DNA of 6,043 bases, taken from contig JAQGJY010000403.1 in the NCBI GenBank assembly GCA_028290325.1, positions 1 through 6,043 on the forward strand, written 5' to 3'. Position numbers and translations under genes: made by a program. The notes under the pieces are model-generated. The model made no database searches and had not been told where the DNA came from. It saw only the letters and a list, made by a program, of their open reading frames with translations. Shown here in pieces: positions 1 to 5,654 of the stretch; position 1 is the first letter of the stretch, and every line of letters begins with the position of its first letter. The DNA comes from Tardiphaga sp. (lineage in GTDB: Bacteria > Pseudomonadota > Alphaproteobacteria > Rhizobiales > Xanthobacteraceae).

Positions 1-7
1 CCGTCCG

Positions 8-967
8 TTAGGAGACGTCCGGCGCGAAGGCCGGGGCCACGACGCCGCCGACCATGCCGGTGACGACATCGGCGTAACCGCGCGGGCGGCGAGCAGCATC
101 GGCTTCGACAACGCGCCAGGCGCTGCGGTCGGCCAGCAGAGCGGTCAGCACCGCGTGATTCAGCTTGTGGCCGCCACGGACCGAGCGGAAGGCGCCGAGC
201 AGCGGTAAACCGGCCAGTGCCAGATCGCCGACCACGTCCAACACCTTATGGCGGGCGCATTCGTCGGCGTAGCGCAGGCCTTCGGTGTTGAGGATCTTGC
301 TGTCGTCGAACACGACGGAATTTTCGAAGGACGCACCGAGCGCGAAACCGGCGCTCCAGAGGCGGGCCACATCGTTCATGCAACCGAAGGTGCGGGCGCG
401 GCTGATGTCGCGGCGGAAGCTCTCGGGGTTGAGATCGAGCACGAAGTTCTGGCGGCCGATCGCGGGATTGGAGAAGTTGATCTCGACCTCGGCGCGAAAG
501 CCTGACGCGTGCGGGCGAATTTCGCCGAAGGAATCACCGACAGTGGCCTGAACGGTCTTGAGCACTTGGATGTAGCGGCGGCGACCGGCTTGCTCGACGA
601 TGCCGGCCTGATCGATGGCGGCGACGAAGGCGGCGGCGCTGCCGTCCATGATCGGAACTTCGGGGCCATCGACTTCGATGATGGCATTGTCGATGCCCAT
701 GCCGCGCAGCGCGGCGAGGATGTGTTCAGCGGTCGACACCAGCGGGCCGTCGCGGTCGCCTAATACAGTGGCCAGATCGGTGGCGATGACGGATTGGGCC
801 ACGGCTGGAACTTCGCGCTCGGTGCCGTCAGCTTCGGTGCGGGCAAAAATAAAACCTGCGTCGACGGGGGCAGGTCCGATTGTCAGATTGACCGGAAGAC
901 CGGAATGGACGCCGACACCGGTGACGGTGGCTTGCGACCTAAGCGTTGTCTGACGGCTGAATTTCAT
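8..967 (-). CDS. lpxC: UDP-3-O-acyl-N-acetylglucosamine deacetylase LpxC
   Basis: LpxC is a cytoplasmic Zn-dependent hydrolase that removes the acetyl group from UDP-3-O-acyl-GlcNAc, the committed step of lipid A synthesis. The 319-residue product is close to the usual family length. The zinc ligands are visible as H82 (in STAEHILAALRGMG), H240 and D244 (in ARHKVLDVVGDLAL). The catalytic residues E81 and H267 (in RGGHKLNHAVL) are also present, as is the ARTFG segment around T193. These match E. coli H79, H238, D242, E78, H265 and T191. I chose the ATG at 967 because homologues begin MKFSRQTTL; an in-frame GTG at 991 would add eight residues with no support. The ribosome binding site is weak. 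The gene follows ftsZ in the same direction, as in many alphaproteobacteria, but a terminator and a long spacer suggest its own promoter. The stop codon is TAA at 10-8, so the gene is complete. Confidence 0.97.
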   Translation of the reverse strand: MKFSRQTTLRSQATVTGVGVHSGLPVNLTIGPAPVDAGFIFARTEADGTEREVPAVAQSVIATDLATVLGDRDGPLVSTAEHILAALRGMGIDNAIIEVDGPEVPIMDGSAAAFVAAIDQAGIVEQAGRRRYIQVLKTVQATVGDSFGEIRPHASGFRAEVEINFSNPAIGRQNFVLDLNPESFRRDISRARTFGCMNDVARLWSAGFALGASFENSVVFDDSKILNTEGLRYADECARHKVLDVVGDLALAGLPLLGAFRSVRGGHKLNHAVLTALLADRSAWRVVEADAARRPRGYADVVTGMVGGVVAPAFAPDVS

Positions 968-995
968 CGCATAATGCCCACATTGACCCACTTTT

Positions 996-1015
996 GATCG
1001 GAACTTTTTCCGATC
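996..1015 (-). repeat. Perfect inverted repeat in the lpxC leader
   Basis: The arms GATCGGAA (996-1003) and TTCCGATC (1008-1015) are perfect inverted copies around a 4-base centre. The element ends 28 bases upstream of the lpxC ATG. In the transcript it would form an 8-bp hairpin; as DNA it could be a dimer-binding operator. No T-run follows in the minus direction, so it does not look like a terminator. If the candidate promoter at 1040-1068 is used, the repeat lies inside the 5' leader. Function is unknown. Confidence 0.55.
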
Positions 1016-1039
1016 GAAGTGTTCCCCGAGTCAGCGTTG

Positions 1040-1068
1040 ACCATACCGAGTGCCCCAAACAGCGCCAA
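1040..1068 (-). promoter_or_regulatory. Candidate sigma70-type promoter for lpxC
   Basis: On the minus strand TTGGCG (1068-1063) is separated by exactly 17 bases from TATGGT (1045-1040). Each hexamer matches the housekeeping consensus at four of six positions. It would start transcription near 1033, about 65 bases before the lpxC ATG. The call rests only on hexamer match and spacing in a place where a promoter is needed, because a terminator lies upstream. Alphaproteobacterial promoters are degenerate, so this is tentative. Confidence 0.3.
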
Positions 1069-1238
1069 CTCACGCTTTTTTACGGATTGTTACCCCATCT
1101 CCGCCGTATTCACGCCAAGCGTTTACCAAAGTTCGGCGCCGACAGGACAGAATTCCGTAGGTACTTCGACTGGTCTGTCTCGAATAATACAATTAGAACA
1201 GTTACTTGGAGATAAATTTGGATTTGATCCGCGCTGTG

Positions 1239-1270
1239 AAAATGGCCCCGATTGGTTAAATCGGGGCCAT
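1239..1270 (-). terminator. Rho-independent terminator after ftsZ
   Basis: A perfect 11-bp stem (arms 1260-1270 and 1242-1252, ATGGCCCCGAT and its complement) encloses a 7-base loop. On the minus strand it is followed by a short T-run (TTTT from 1242 to 1239, the first T also pairing in the stem). It begins 27 bases after the ftsZ stop codon. No T-run follows on the plus strand, so the signal works in the ftsZ direction. The T-run is short, but the GC-rich stem is strong. Confidence 0.85.
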
Positions 1271-1297
1271 AATTGTCGTCTCGATTGTTACAATTCG

Positions 1298-3037
1298 TCA
1301 GTTCGACTGGCGGCGCAGGAACGCCGGGATATCAAGATGGTCGTCACCCTGTGGCGCCGGCGCAACAGGTGCGGGACGGCCGTGGCTATCCAACCCCTGC
1401 GGCGCGGGGCGACGGGCGTATTCCGACACCGGATCATGACCCATCTGCTGCGCGACGCTGCGCTGCGGCTTGCGCTCCGGGAGCGGGGGCATCGGGGCCA
1501 TCTGCGGGGCGCGGACGGGCTCGGCGTCGGTTTCCTCGCGGCGGCCGAGGCCGACATTGGCCAGACGCTGCAACAGTGACAGGCGGGCCTTCTGCGGATG
1601 CTGCTCGTCATCGGTTTCGCCGCGCGCCTGACGGATCTCGTTCTGCGCGGGCATCGGCAGATCTTCGAACTTGGGCATGCGCGGCGCGCGCATCGGGGCA
1701 CGCTCGGCCGCCTGCGGAATGAACTGCTCGGGCGGAGCCGGCTCGTGGGCCTCCTGACGGATCACGTCGTGCTCCGGGAACAGCGAGGGCTTCTGCGCGA
1801 TCGGACGCACCGTCACGTCGCCATAGGCCGCCGACTGCATCGGCTTTTCCGGCGACACGGCGGCGGCGATCGCGGCAAGCGCCGCGCGCTCATGGGTCGA
1901 GGTCGGGCGCTGGCCGTTGGCGGCCTGAGCCTGGGCGGGCGCGGCGGCCTGGGCGGCGACCGTGCGCTGGTTGTCGGCGCGCAGCTTGGCGGTCAGGTCG
2001 GCCAAGCGGGTGTCCGGCGACACAGCGTTGGTGACGACGGTCGAAGGCGCCGCGGCGTTGCGGGCGAGCAGTGCCTGCTCGATGCCGGTGGCGACGACGG
2101 AGACGCGGATAATGCCGTCGAGCGATTCGTCGAACGTCGCGCCGACGATGATGTTGGCGTCCTGATCGACTTCCTCGCGGATGCGGGTCGCCGCTTCGTC
2201 CACCTCGAACAAGGTCAGATCCTTGCCGCCGGTGATCGAGATCAGCAGGCCGCGCGCGCCCTTCATCGACGAATCGTCGATCAGCGGGTTGGCGATCGCG
2301 GCTTCGGCTGCGGTCAGCGCGCGCTTCTCGCCGGAGGCTTCGCCGGTGCCCATCATCGCCTTGCCCATCTCGCGCATCACGGCGCGGACGTCGGCGAAGT
2401 CGAGATTGATGAGGCCTTCCTTGACCATCAGATCGGTGATGCAGGCGACGCCCGAGTAAAGCACCTGGTCGGCCATCGCGAAGGCGTCGGCGAAGGTGGT
2501 CTTCTCGTTGGCGACCCGGAACAGGTTCTGGTTCGGAATGATCAGAAGCGTGTCGACAACCTTGTGCAGTTCGGCGATCCCCTGCTCGGCGGTGCGCATG
2601 CGGCGCGCGCCCTCGAAGTGGAACGGCTTGGTGACGACGCCGACCGTGAGGATGCCCATGTCGCGCGCGGTCTTGGCGATGACCGGAGCAGCACCGGTCC
2701 CGGTGCCGCCGCCCATGCCGGCGGTGACGAACACCATGTTCGCGCCCGACAGATGATCGCGGATTTCGTCAATGACTTCCTGGGCCGCGGCGGCGCCGAC
2801 ATCCGGCTGCGAACCGGCGCCGAGGCCCTGCGTCACCTGCGTGCCCATCTGGACGATGCGCTGCGCCTTCGACATCGTCAGCGCCTGCGCGTCGGTATTG
2901 CCGACGACAAAATCCACGCCCTGCAATCCGGCGGTGATCATGTTGTTGACGGCGTTGCCGCCAGCGCCGCCGACGCCGAACACGGTGATGCGCGGCTTCA
3001 GCTCGCGGATATCAGGGACGTTGAGATTGATGGTCAT
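1298..3037 (-). CDS. ftsZ: Cell division GTPase FtsZ with long C-terminal linker
   Basis: FtsZ is the bacterial tubulin homologue whose GTP-dependent filaments form the cytokinetic ring. The nucleotide loop GVGGAGGNAVNNM (21-33) and the tubulin signature GMGGGTGTG (107-115) are intact. So is the synergy loop NLDFADV (211-217), with N211, D213 and D216 corresponding to E. coli N207, D209 and D212. The globular core ends near residue 322. Residues 323-565 form a disordered, Pro/Ala/Gln/Arg-rich linker, and the conserved terminal peptide DDHLDIPAFLRRQ (565-577) binds partners such as FtsA. At 579 residues it is much longer than E. coli FtsZ (383); long linkers are usual in alphaproteobacteria. 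The start at 3037 has a good GAGAGG ribosome binding site and a typical MTINLNVPDI N-terminus. It follows ftsA by 90 bases and ends in a terminator. The full set of catalytic residues argues that this is the main FtsZ rather than the shorter second copy some rhizobia carry. Confidence 0.98.
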   Translation of the reverse strand: MTINLNVPDIRELKPRITVFGVGGAGGNAVNNMITAGLQGVDFVVGNTDAQALTMSKAQRIVQMGTQVTQGLGAGSQPDVGAAAAQEVIDEIRDHLSGANMVFVTAGMGGGTGTGAAPVIAKTARDMGILTVGVVTKPFHFEGARRMRTAEQGIAELHKVVDTLLIIPNQNLFRVANEKTTFADAFAMADQVLYSGVACITDLMVKEGLINLDFADVRAVMREMGKAMMGTGEASGEKRALTAAEAAIANPLIDDSSMKGARGLLISITGGKDLTLFEVDEAATRIREEVDQDANIIVGATFDESLDGIIRVSVVATGIEQALLARNAAAPSTVVTNAVSPDTRLADLTAKLRADNQRTVAAQAAAPAQAQAANGQRPTSTHERAALAAIAAAVSPEKPMQSAAYGDVTVRPIAQKPSLFPEHDVIRQEAHEPAPPEQFIPQAAERAPMRAPRMPKFEDLPMPAQNEIRQARGETDDEQHPQKARLSLLQRLANVGLGRREETDAEPVRAPQMAPMPPLPERKPQRSVAQQMGHDPVSEYARRPAPQGLDSHGRPAPVAPAPQGDDHLDIPAFLRRQSN

Positions 3038-3042
3038 GATTG

Positions 3043-3048
3043 CCTCTC
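3043..3048 (-). promoter_or_regulatory. Ribosome binding site of ftsZ
   Basis: GAGAGG on the minus strand lies 5 bases before the ftsZ ATG. It is the clearest Shine-Dalgarno match in the window, in keeping with FtsZ being needed in much larger amounts than FtsQ and FtsA, whose sites are weak. Confidence 0.7.
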
Positions 3049-3077
3049 GATTAACCGCGCTGGGTTCGCTGGGCCCG

Positions 3078-3090
3078 CGGCCGAAGGCCG
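3078..3090 (-). repeat. Small GC hairpin between ftsA and ftsZ
   Basis: CGGCC and GGCCG form a 5-bp stem around a 3-base loop (TTC on the minus strand). No T-run follows, so it is not an obvious terminator. It could stabilise the 5' end of an ftsZ mRNA or stall RNA polymerase, or it may simply reflect GC-rich composition. Confidence 0.3.
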
Positions 3091-3115
3091 AAGGAGTTGA
3101 TTGGGTGAGCGTGTG

Positions 3116-3127
3116 TGATCCGGATCA
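3116..3127. repeat. 12-bp palindrome directly after the ftsA stop
   Basis: TGATCCGGATCA is a perfect palindrome that abuts the ftsA stop codon. Its first three bases form a second in-frame TGA, giving a tandem stop for ftsA. It could be an operator half-way between ftsA and ftsZ or a chance palindrome; nothing else in the sequence decides. Confidence 0.4.
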
Positions 3128-4450
3128 TCAGAAGCCCTCGCGGAGCCATCGTCCGACCTTTCCGAAATAGCCGTCATTCGCGGCCTTGCCGAGTTGGCGC
3201 GCATGACGCGGAGCGACATGTTCCAGATGCGCGTATTGCGGATAGACCAGCAGGCCGGAGGGCACCGCGAAGGATGCGCCTTTGGCCTCATTCGGCAAAC
3301 GGCCGAAACCGAGCGGGCGACCGATACGAACCGGGCGGCCGAGAATCTGCGTCGCCATATCGACAACGCCCGTGAGTTGCGATGCGCCGCCGCTGAGCAC
3401 GACCTGCGCGCGCGGTTCCGAGGCAAAGGGGGAGTCGGCAAGCCGGTCCCGGACCATTTCAAAAATCTCCTCGGCGCGCGGGCGCACGATATTGGCGATG
3501 GTGGCGCGGGACACGACATGCGGCGCGTCGCGTTCGTCACCAGCCGTCGGCACGGTCAGCATCTCGCGGGCATCGGATCCGCCGGTGAGGACGCTGCCGT
3601 ATAACGTCTTGATTCGCTCCGCATCCGCAATGCAGGCGCCAAGGCCGCGCGCGAGATCCATCGTGATGTGTTGCCCGCCGAGCGCAAATCCGCTGGCGTG
3701 CACGAACCGGCCGCCGGAATAGGTCGCGATCGTCGTCGTGCCCGCGCCCATTTCGACAACGGCGGCGCCCAGATCGGTTTCGTCATCCGTCAACACCGAG
3801 AGCCCGGCGAGATACGGCGCCGCCGCCATCGCCTCGACGTTCAGATGGCAGCGCTCGACGACCAGCATCAGATTGCGCGCCACCGAGGCATCGGCCGTGA
3901 CGACGTTCATATCGACGCCGAACTGCGTCGCGACCATGCCCTTCGGATCGCGAATACCTTTCACGCCGTCCAGCGTGTAGCCGACCGGCAGCGCGTGCAT
4001 CACGGTGCGGCCGTGGCCGGTGGCGTGCTGCATGCCCGTCGAGGTGATGCGCGCCATGTCACCGGCATTGACCGCGCCGCCTTTGATGTCGGCACTGACT
4101 TCGATCAACTGGCCCTGAAGTCGCCCGGCTGACACCGACAGCAACACGGATTCGACGCGCGCCTTGGCCATCTTCTCGGCGAGCGACACCGCTTGCCGCA
4201 CCGCCTGCTCGCACTCGGCGAGATCGACCACCGCGCCGGCTTTGACGCCGCGCGACTGAATCTGGCTGTAGCCGATCAGTTCGACGGCATGCGTGCGGCC
4301 ACGCAACGCATCGTTCGGCGCGCGTGGCTTCAACCGCGCGATCATGCAGGCGATCTTCGACGTGCCGATGTCGAGCGACGCGACCAACGCGCTGCGGTTC
4401 TGCGGCAAGGCGCGGGTCTTCGGGGTCTGGCCACGGTCAAGGCTGGTCAT
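3128..4450 (-). CDS. ftsA: Cell division protein FtsA
   Basis: FtsA is an actin-like ATPase that anchors FtsZ filaments to the inner membrane and recruits later division proteins. The 440-residue product shows the actin-fold nucleotide elements in order: phosphate-1 loop SLDIGTSKI (25-33), phosphate-2 loop VVEMGAGTTTIATY (231-244) and adenosine motif VVLSGGASQLTG (350-361). The FtsA-specific 1C domain should fall at roughly 100-180. The last residues, GYFGKVGRWLREGF (427-440), fit the amphipathic membrane-targeting helix. About 20 basic and polar residues precede the first strand, longer than in E. coli. The ATG at 4450 overlaps the ftsQ stop as ATGA, which supports both the start and translational coupling; only a weak AAGG (4464-4461) precedes it. 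One oddity is Glu (E233) in phosphate-2 where E. coli has Asp; I believe this is common in rhizobial FtsA. Confidence 0.97.
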   Translation of the reverse strand: MTSLDRGQTPKTRALPQNRSALVASLDIGTSKIACMIARLKPRAPNDALRGRTHAVELIGYSQIQSRGVKAGAVVDLAECEQAVRQAVSLAEKMAKARVESVLLSVSAGRLQGQLIEVSADIKGGAVNAGDMARITSTGMQHATGHGRTVMHALPVGYTLDGVKGIRDPKGMVATQFGVDMNVVTADASVARNLMLVVERCHLNVEAMAAAPYLAGLSVLTDDETDLGAAVVEMGAGTTTIATYSGGRFVHASGFALGGQHITMDLARGLGACIADAERIKTLYGSVLTGGSDAREMLTVPTAGDERDAPHVVSRATIANIVRPRAEEIFEMVRDRLADSPFASEPRAQVVLSGGASQLTGVVDMATQILGRPVRIGRPLGFGRLPNEAKGASFAVPSGLLVYPQYAHLEHVAPRHARQLGKAANDGYFGKVGRWLREGF

Positions 4451-5454
4451 GCGTCGTTGGCCTTGCGTTTCGGCTTCTTGTCTTTGAACAATTCGTCGCG
4501 CGCCTTGCCGGCGTCTTCCGACAGCCGCACGGTGACGCGATCGGGCAGCCGCAGATCGACCGCGACAATGTCGCGCGAGAACAATTTGGTTTCGGCATCG
4601 AGCTTGCTCAGCATCGCCAGCGCATTGCCGACGTCATTCTCCGGCAGTCGGATATCGAGGCCGTCTTTCAGGCGCAGATTCCAGCGCCGTTCGCCGACAT
4701 AGATCGCGGCCTTGGTAACCGCGCGCACCTGCGGATAGCGATCGAGCAGCGCGAGAAAATCCTTGGCGTGCGTTTCCGCGCCCTTGCCCACGACCAACGG
4801 CAATCCGGTAAAGCGGCGCGCGATGTAGGATTCCAGCACCGCGCCGTCGTCGGCAATGATCGACAGCCGGCCATCCTGCTGCCAGACCGCAAAGGCCTTG
4901 CGTTCGGTGACGTCGATCTGCAGCCGGTTGGGATAGAGCTTCAGCACATTGGCGTCGGCGATCCACGGATTTGATTTCAGCTTGTCGCGCACCGTCGCGG
5001 CATCGAGAAACAGCAGCGACGAGCGACCGGTGACGCCGCCGATTGCGAGGATCTCGTCCTGCGTCAATTGCTTGCGATCATTGATCGCGACCGCCGCGAT
5101 GCGGAAGCCGGCCGCGTTGGCGGCGGCGTTTCGCGCATCGTTGAGCACCGACAGGATTTCGTCGACGTGATTGCCCTTGACGACACCGAGCGTGCCGCTG
5201 GCGATCAACATCGCCACCGTCGCGGCGACGCCGATCCGGCGCGGCACGAAGCGTTCGACAAACACGATGAAACGGCTCGGCGGCACGGCGCGGCGACGCG
5301 CCGCTTTGGCGGCGGCCGCGGCGATCGCCGAGCGGCGACGCGCGTCAAGCCATTCGCGCACGAGGATGCCTGCCCCCCTTGCGGCCGCTTTCAGATCAGT
5401 TTGGGGCCCCGGCGATCGTCTATTCGACCGAACGAGACGTCCTTCCCCATCCAT
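4447..5454 (-). CDS. ftsQ: Cell division protein FtsQ
   Basis: FtsQ is a bitopic inner-membrane protein that, with FtsL and FtsB, links the FtsZ/FtsA ring to septal peptidoglycan synthesis. The 335-residue product has a basic cytoplasmic N-terminus of about 70 residues, long for the family. One membrane segment (about 75-93, around VAATVAMLIASGTLGVV) has the positive residues on its cytoplasmic side. A POTRA domain follows (about 117-191: FRIAAVAI, then LFLDAATVRDKLKSNPWIADA and LYPNRLQIDVTER). The beta-rich FtsQ domain runs to about 313 and ends in a charged tail (KDKKPKRKANDA). I chose the ATG at 5454 (MDGEGRLVRS); an upstream in-frame TTG at 5481 has no ribosome binding site, whereas a weak GGGAA precedes the ATG. 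The gene overlaps ftsA by four bases. A 200-bp spacer separates it from ddl, so it may begin its own transcript. Confidence 0.95.
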   Translation of the reverse strand: MDGEGRLVRSNRRSPGPQTDLKAAARGAGILVREWLDARRRSAIAAAAAKAARRRAVPPSRFIVFVERFVPRRIGVAATVAMLIASGTLGVVKGNHVDEILSVLNDARNAAANAAGFRIAAVAINDRKQLTQDEILAIGGVTGRSSLLFLDAATVRDKLKSNPWIADANVLKLYPNRLQIDVTERKAFAVWQQDGRLSIIADDGAVLESYIARRFTGLPLVVGKGAETHAKDFLALLDRYPQVRAVTKAAIYVGERRWNLRLKDGLDIRLPENDVGNALAMLSKLDAETKLFSRDIVAVDLRLPDRVTVRLSEDAGKARDELFKDKKPKRKANDA

Positions 5455-5514
5455 TGCACGAGTTCCCGATGGCCCGCGCAATGTGCGCGGCCAGCGTTAA
5501 CCTTCGGACGTCCT

Positions 5515-5531
5515 GGTAAACAATTGGTAAA
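5515..5531 (-). promoter_or_regulatory. CtrA-like binding motif upstream of ftsQ
   Basis: On the minus strand TTTACC-AATTG-TTTACC is a direct repeat spaced like the alphaproteobacterial CtrA box (TTAACC-N5-TTAACC), with one A-to-T difference in each half. It lies about 60 bases before the ftsQ ATG. A further TTAACC half-site lies on the plus strand at 5497-5502. CtrA controls division genes, including ftsQA and ftsZ, in Caulobacter, so the position makes sense. Binding itself is inferred. Confidence 0.45.
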
Positions 5532-5570
5532 GACGCGCCGGGCAAGGCAAGATTTGCCGTGTTCCATGAG

Positions 5571-5653
5571 GTGTTTGCGCCGAGTTCGCCATGCTGTTGG
5601 CGAAGCGCAACACTGGCGCTGCCGCGAAATCAGTTCCCTGATACCGCAAACAC
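5571..5653 (-). other. Nested inverted repeats, possible folded RNA leader before ftsQ
   Basis: Read on the minus strand, GTGTTTGCG (5653-5645) and CGCAAACAC (5579-5571) are perfect 9-base inverted copies enclosing 65 bases. Inside are three further compatible hairpins: ATCAG-GGAA-CTGAT with a GNRA-type loop, AGCGC with GCGCT around seven bases (5620-5604), and TCGCCA with TGGCGA around six bases (5603-5586, with one extra A-T pair possible by sharing base 5604). Together they draw a cloverleaf of about 83 bases. It lies directly after the ddl stop and before ftsQ. It is not a tRNA: there is no T-loop sequence and no U before the would-be anticodon. GC-rich DNA produces hairpins by chance, so a functional RNA is only a possibility. 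Confidence 0.3.
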
Positions 5654-5654
5654 G

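Larger units (their letters stand above)
968..1297. other. Non-coding spacer between ftsZ and lpxC
   Basis: These 330 bases hold no credible gene. The base composition is visibly less GC-rich than in the flanking genes. From the ftsZ side the spacer contains an 11-base palindrome (ATTGTTACAAT, 1284-1294), the ftsZ terminator (1239-1270), an AT-richer stretch around 1180-1240, a candidate promoter (1040-1068) and an inverted repeat (996-1015) before lpxC. The short plus-strand frame at 994-1215 resembles no family I know. Confidence 0.8.

Noticed and set aside
8..991. Longer lpxC from a GTG at 991
   Set aside because: The extra eight residues are not part of the family; the ATG at 967 gives the expected MKFSRQTTL start.
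1028..1032. GAGTC, a CcrM-type GANTC methylation site upstream of lpxC
   Set aside because: A single GANTC is expected about every 256 bases by chance, so one site in this spacer carries no weight.
994..1215. A 73-codon plus-strand frame in the ftsZ-lpxC spacer
   Set aside because: It has no ribosome binding site, no recognisable motif, and overlaps the lpxC promoter region and palindrome. Length is within chance.
1598..3100. A 500-codon open frame on the plus strand opposite ftsZ
   Set aside because: The translation is rich in Arg, His, Gly and Asp with no recognisable domain, and it mirrors ftsZ codons whose third positions are G or C. This is a typical antisense shadow in GC-rich DNA.
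4447..5481. Longer ftsQ from a TTG at 5481
   Set aside because: There is no ribosome binding site before the TTG, and the ATG at 5454 gives a normal-looking N-terminus.
5386..5567. A frame of about 60 codons starting at ATG 5567 on the minus strand, and stop-free continuation of the ddl frame beyond its TAA
   Set aside because: The product has low-complexity, Arg/Cys-rich sequence without a motif, and it overlaps the ftsQ start. Ddl ends at the expected place, so read-through is not needed.
5571..5653. A tRNA reading of the cloverleaf-like repeats
   Set aside because: The T-loop consensus is missing, the seven-base loop (CAGTGTT) lacks U33, and the D-arm has no usual residues. Length and shape alone are not enough.
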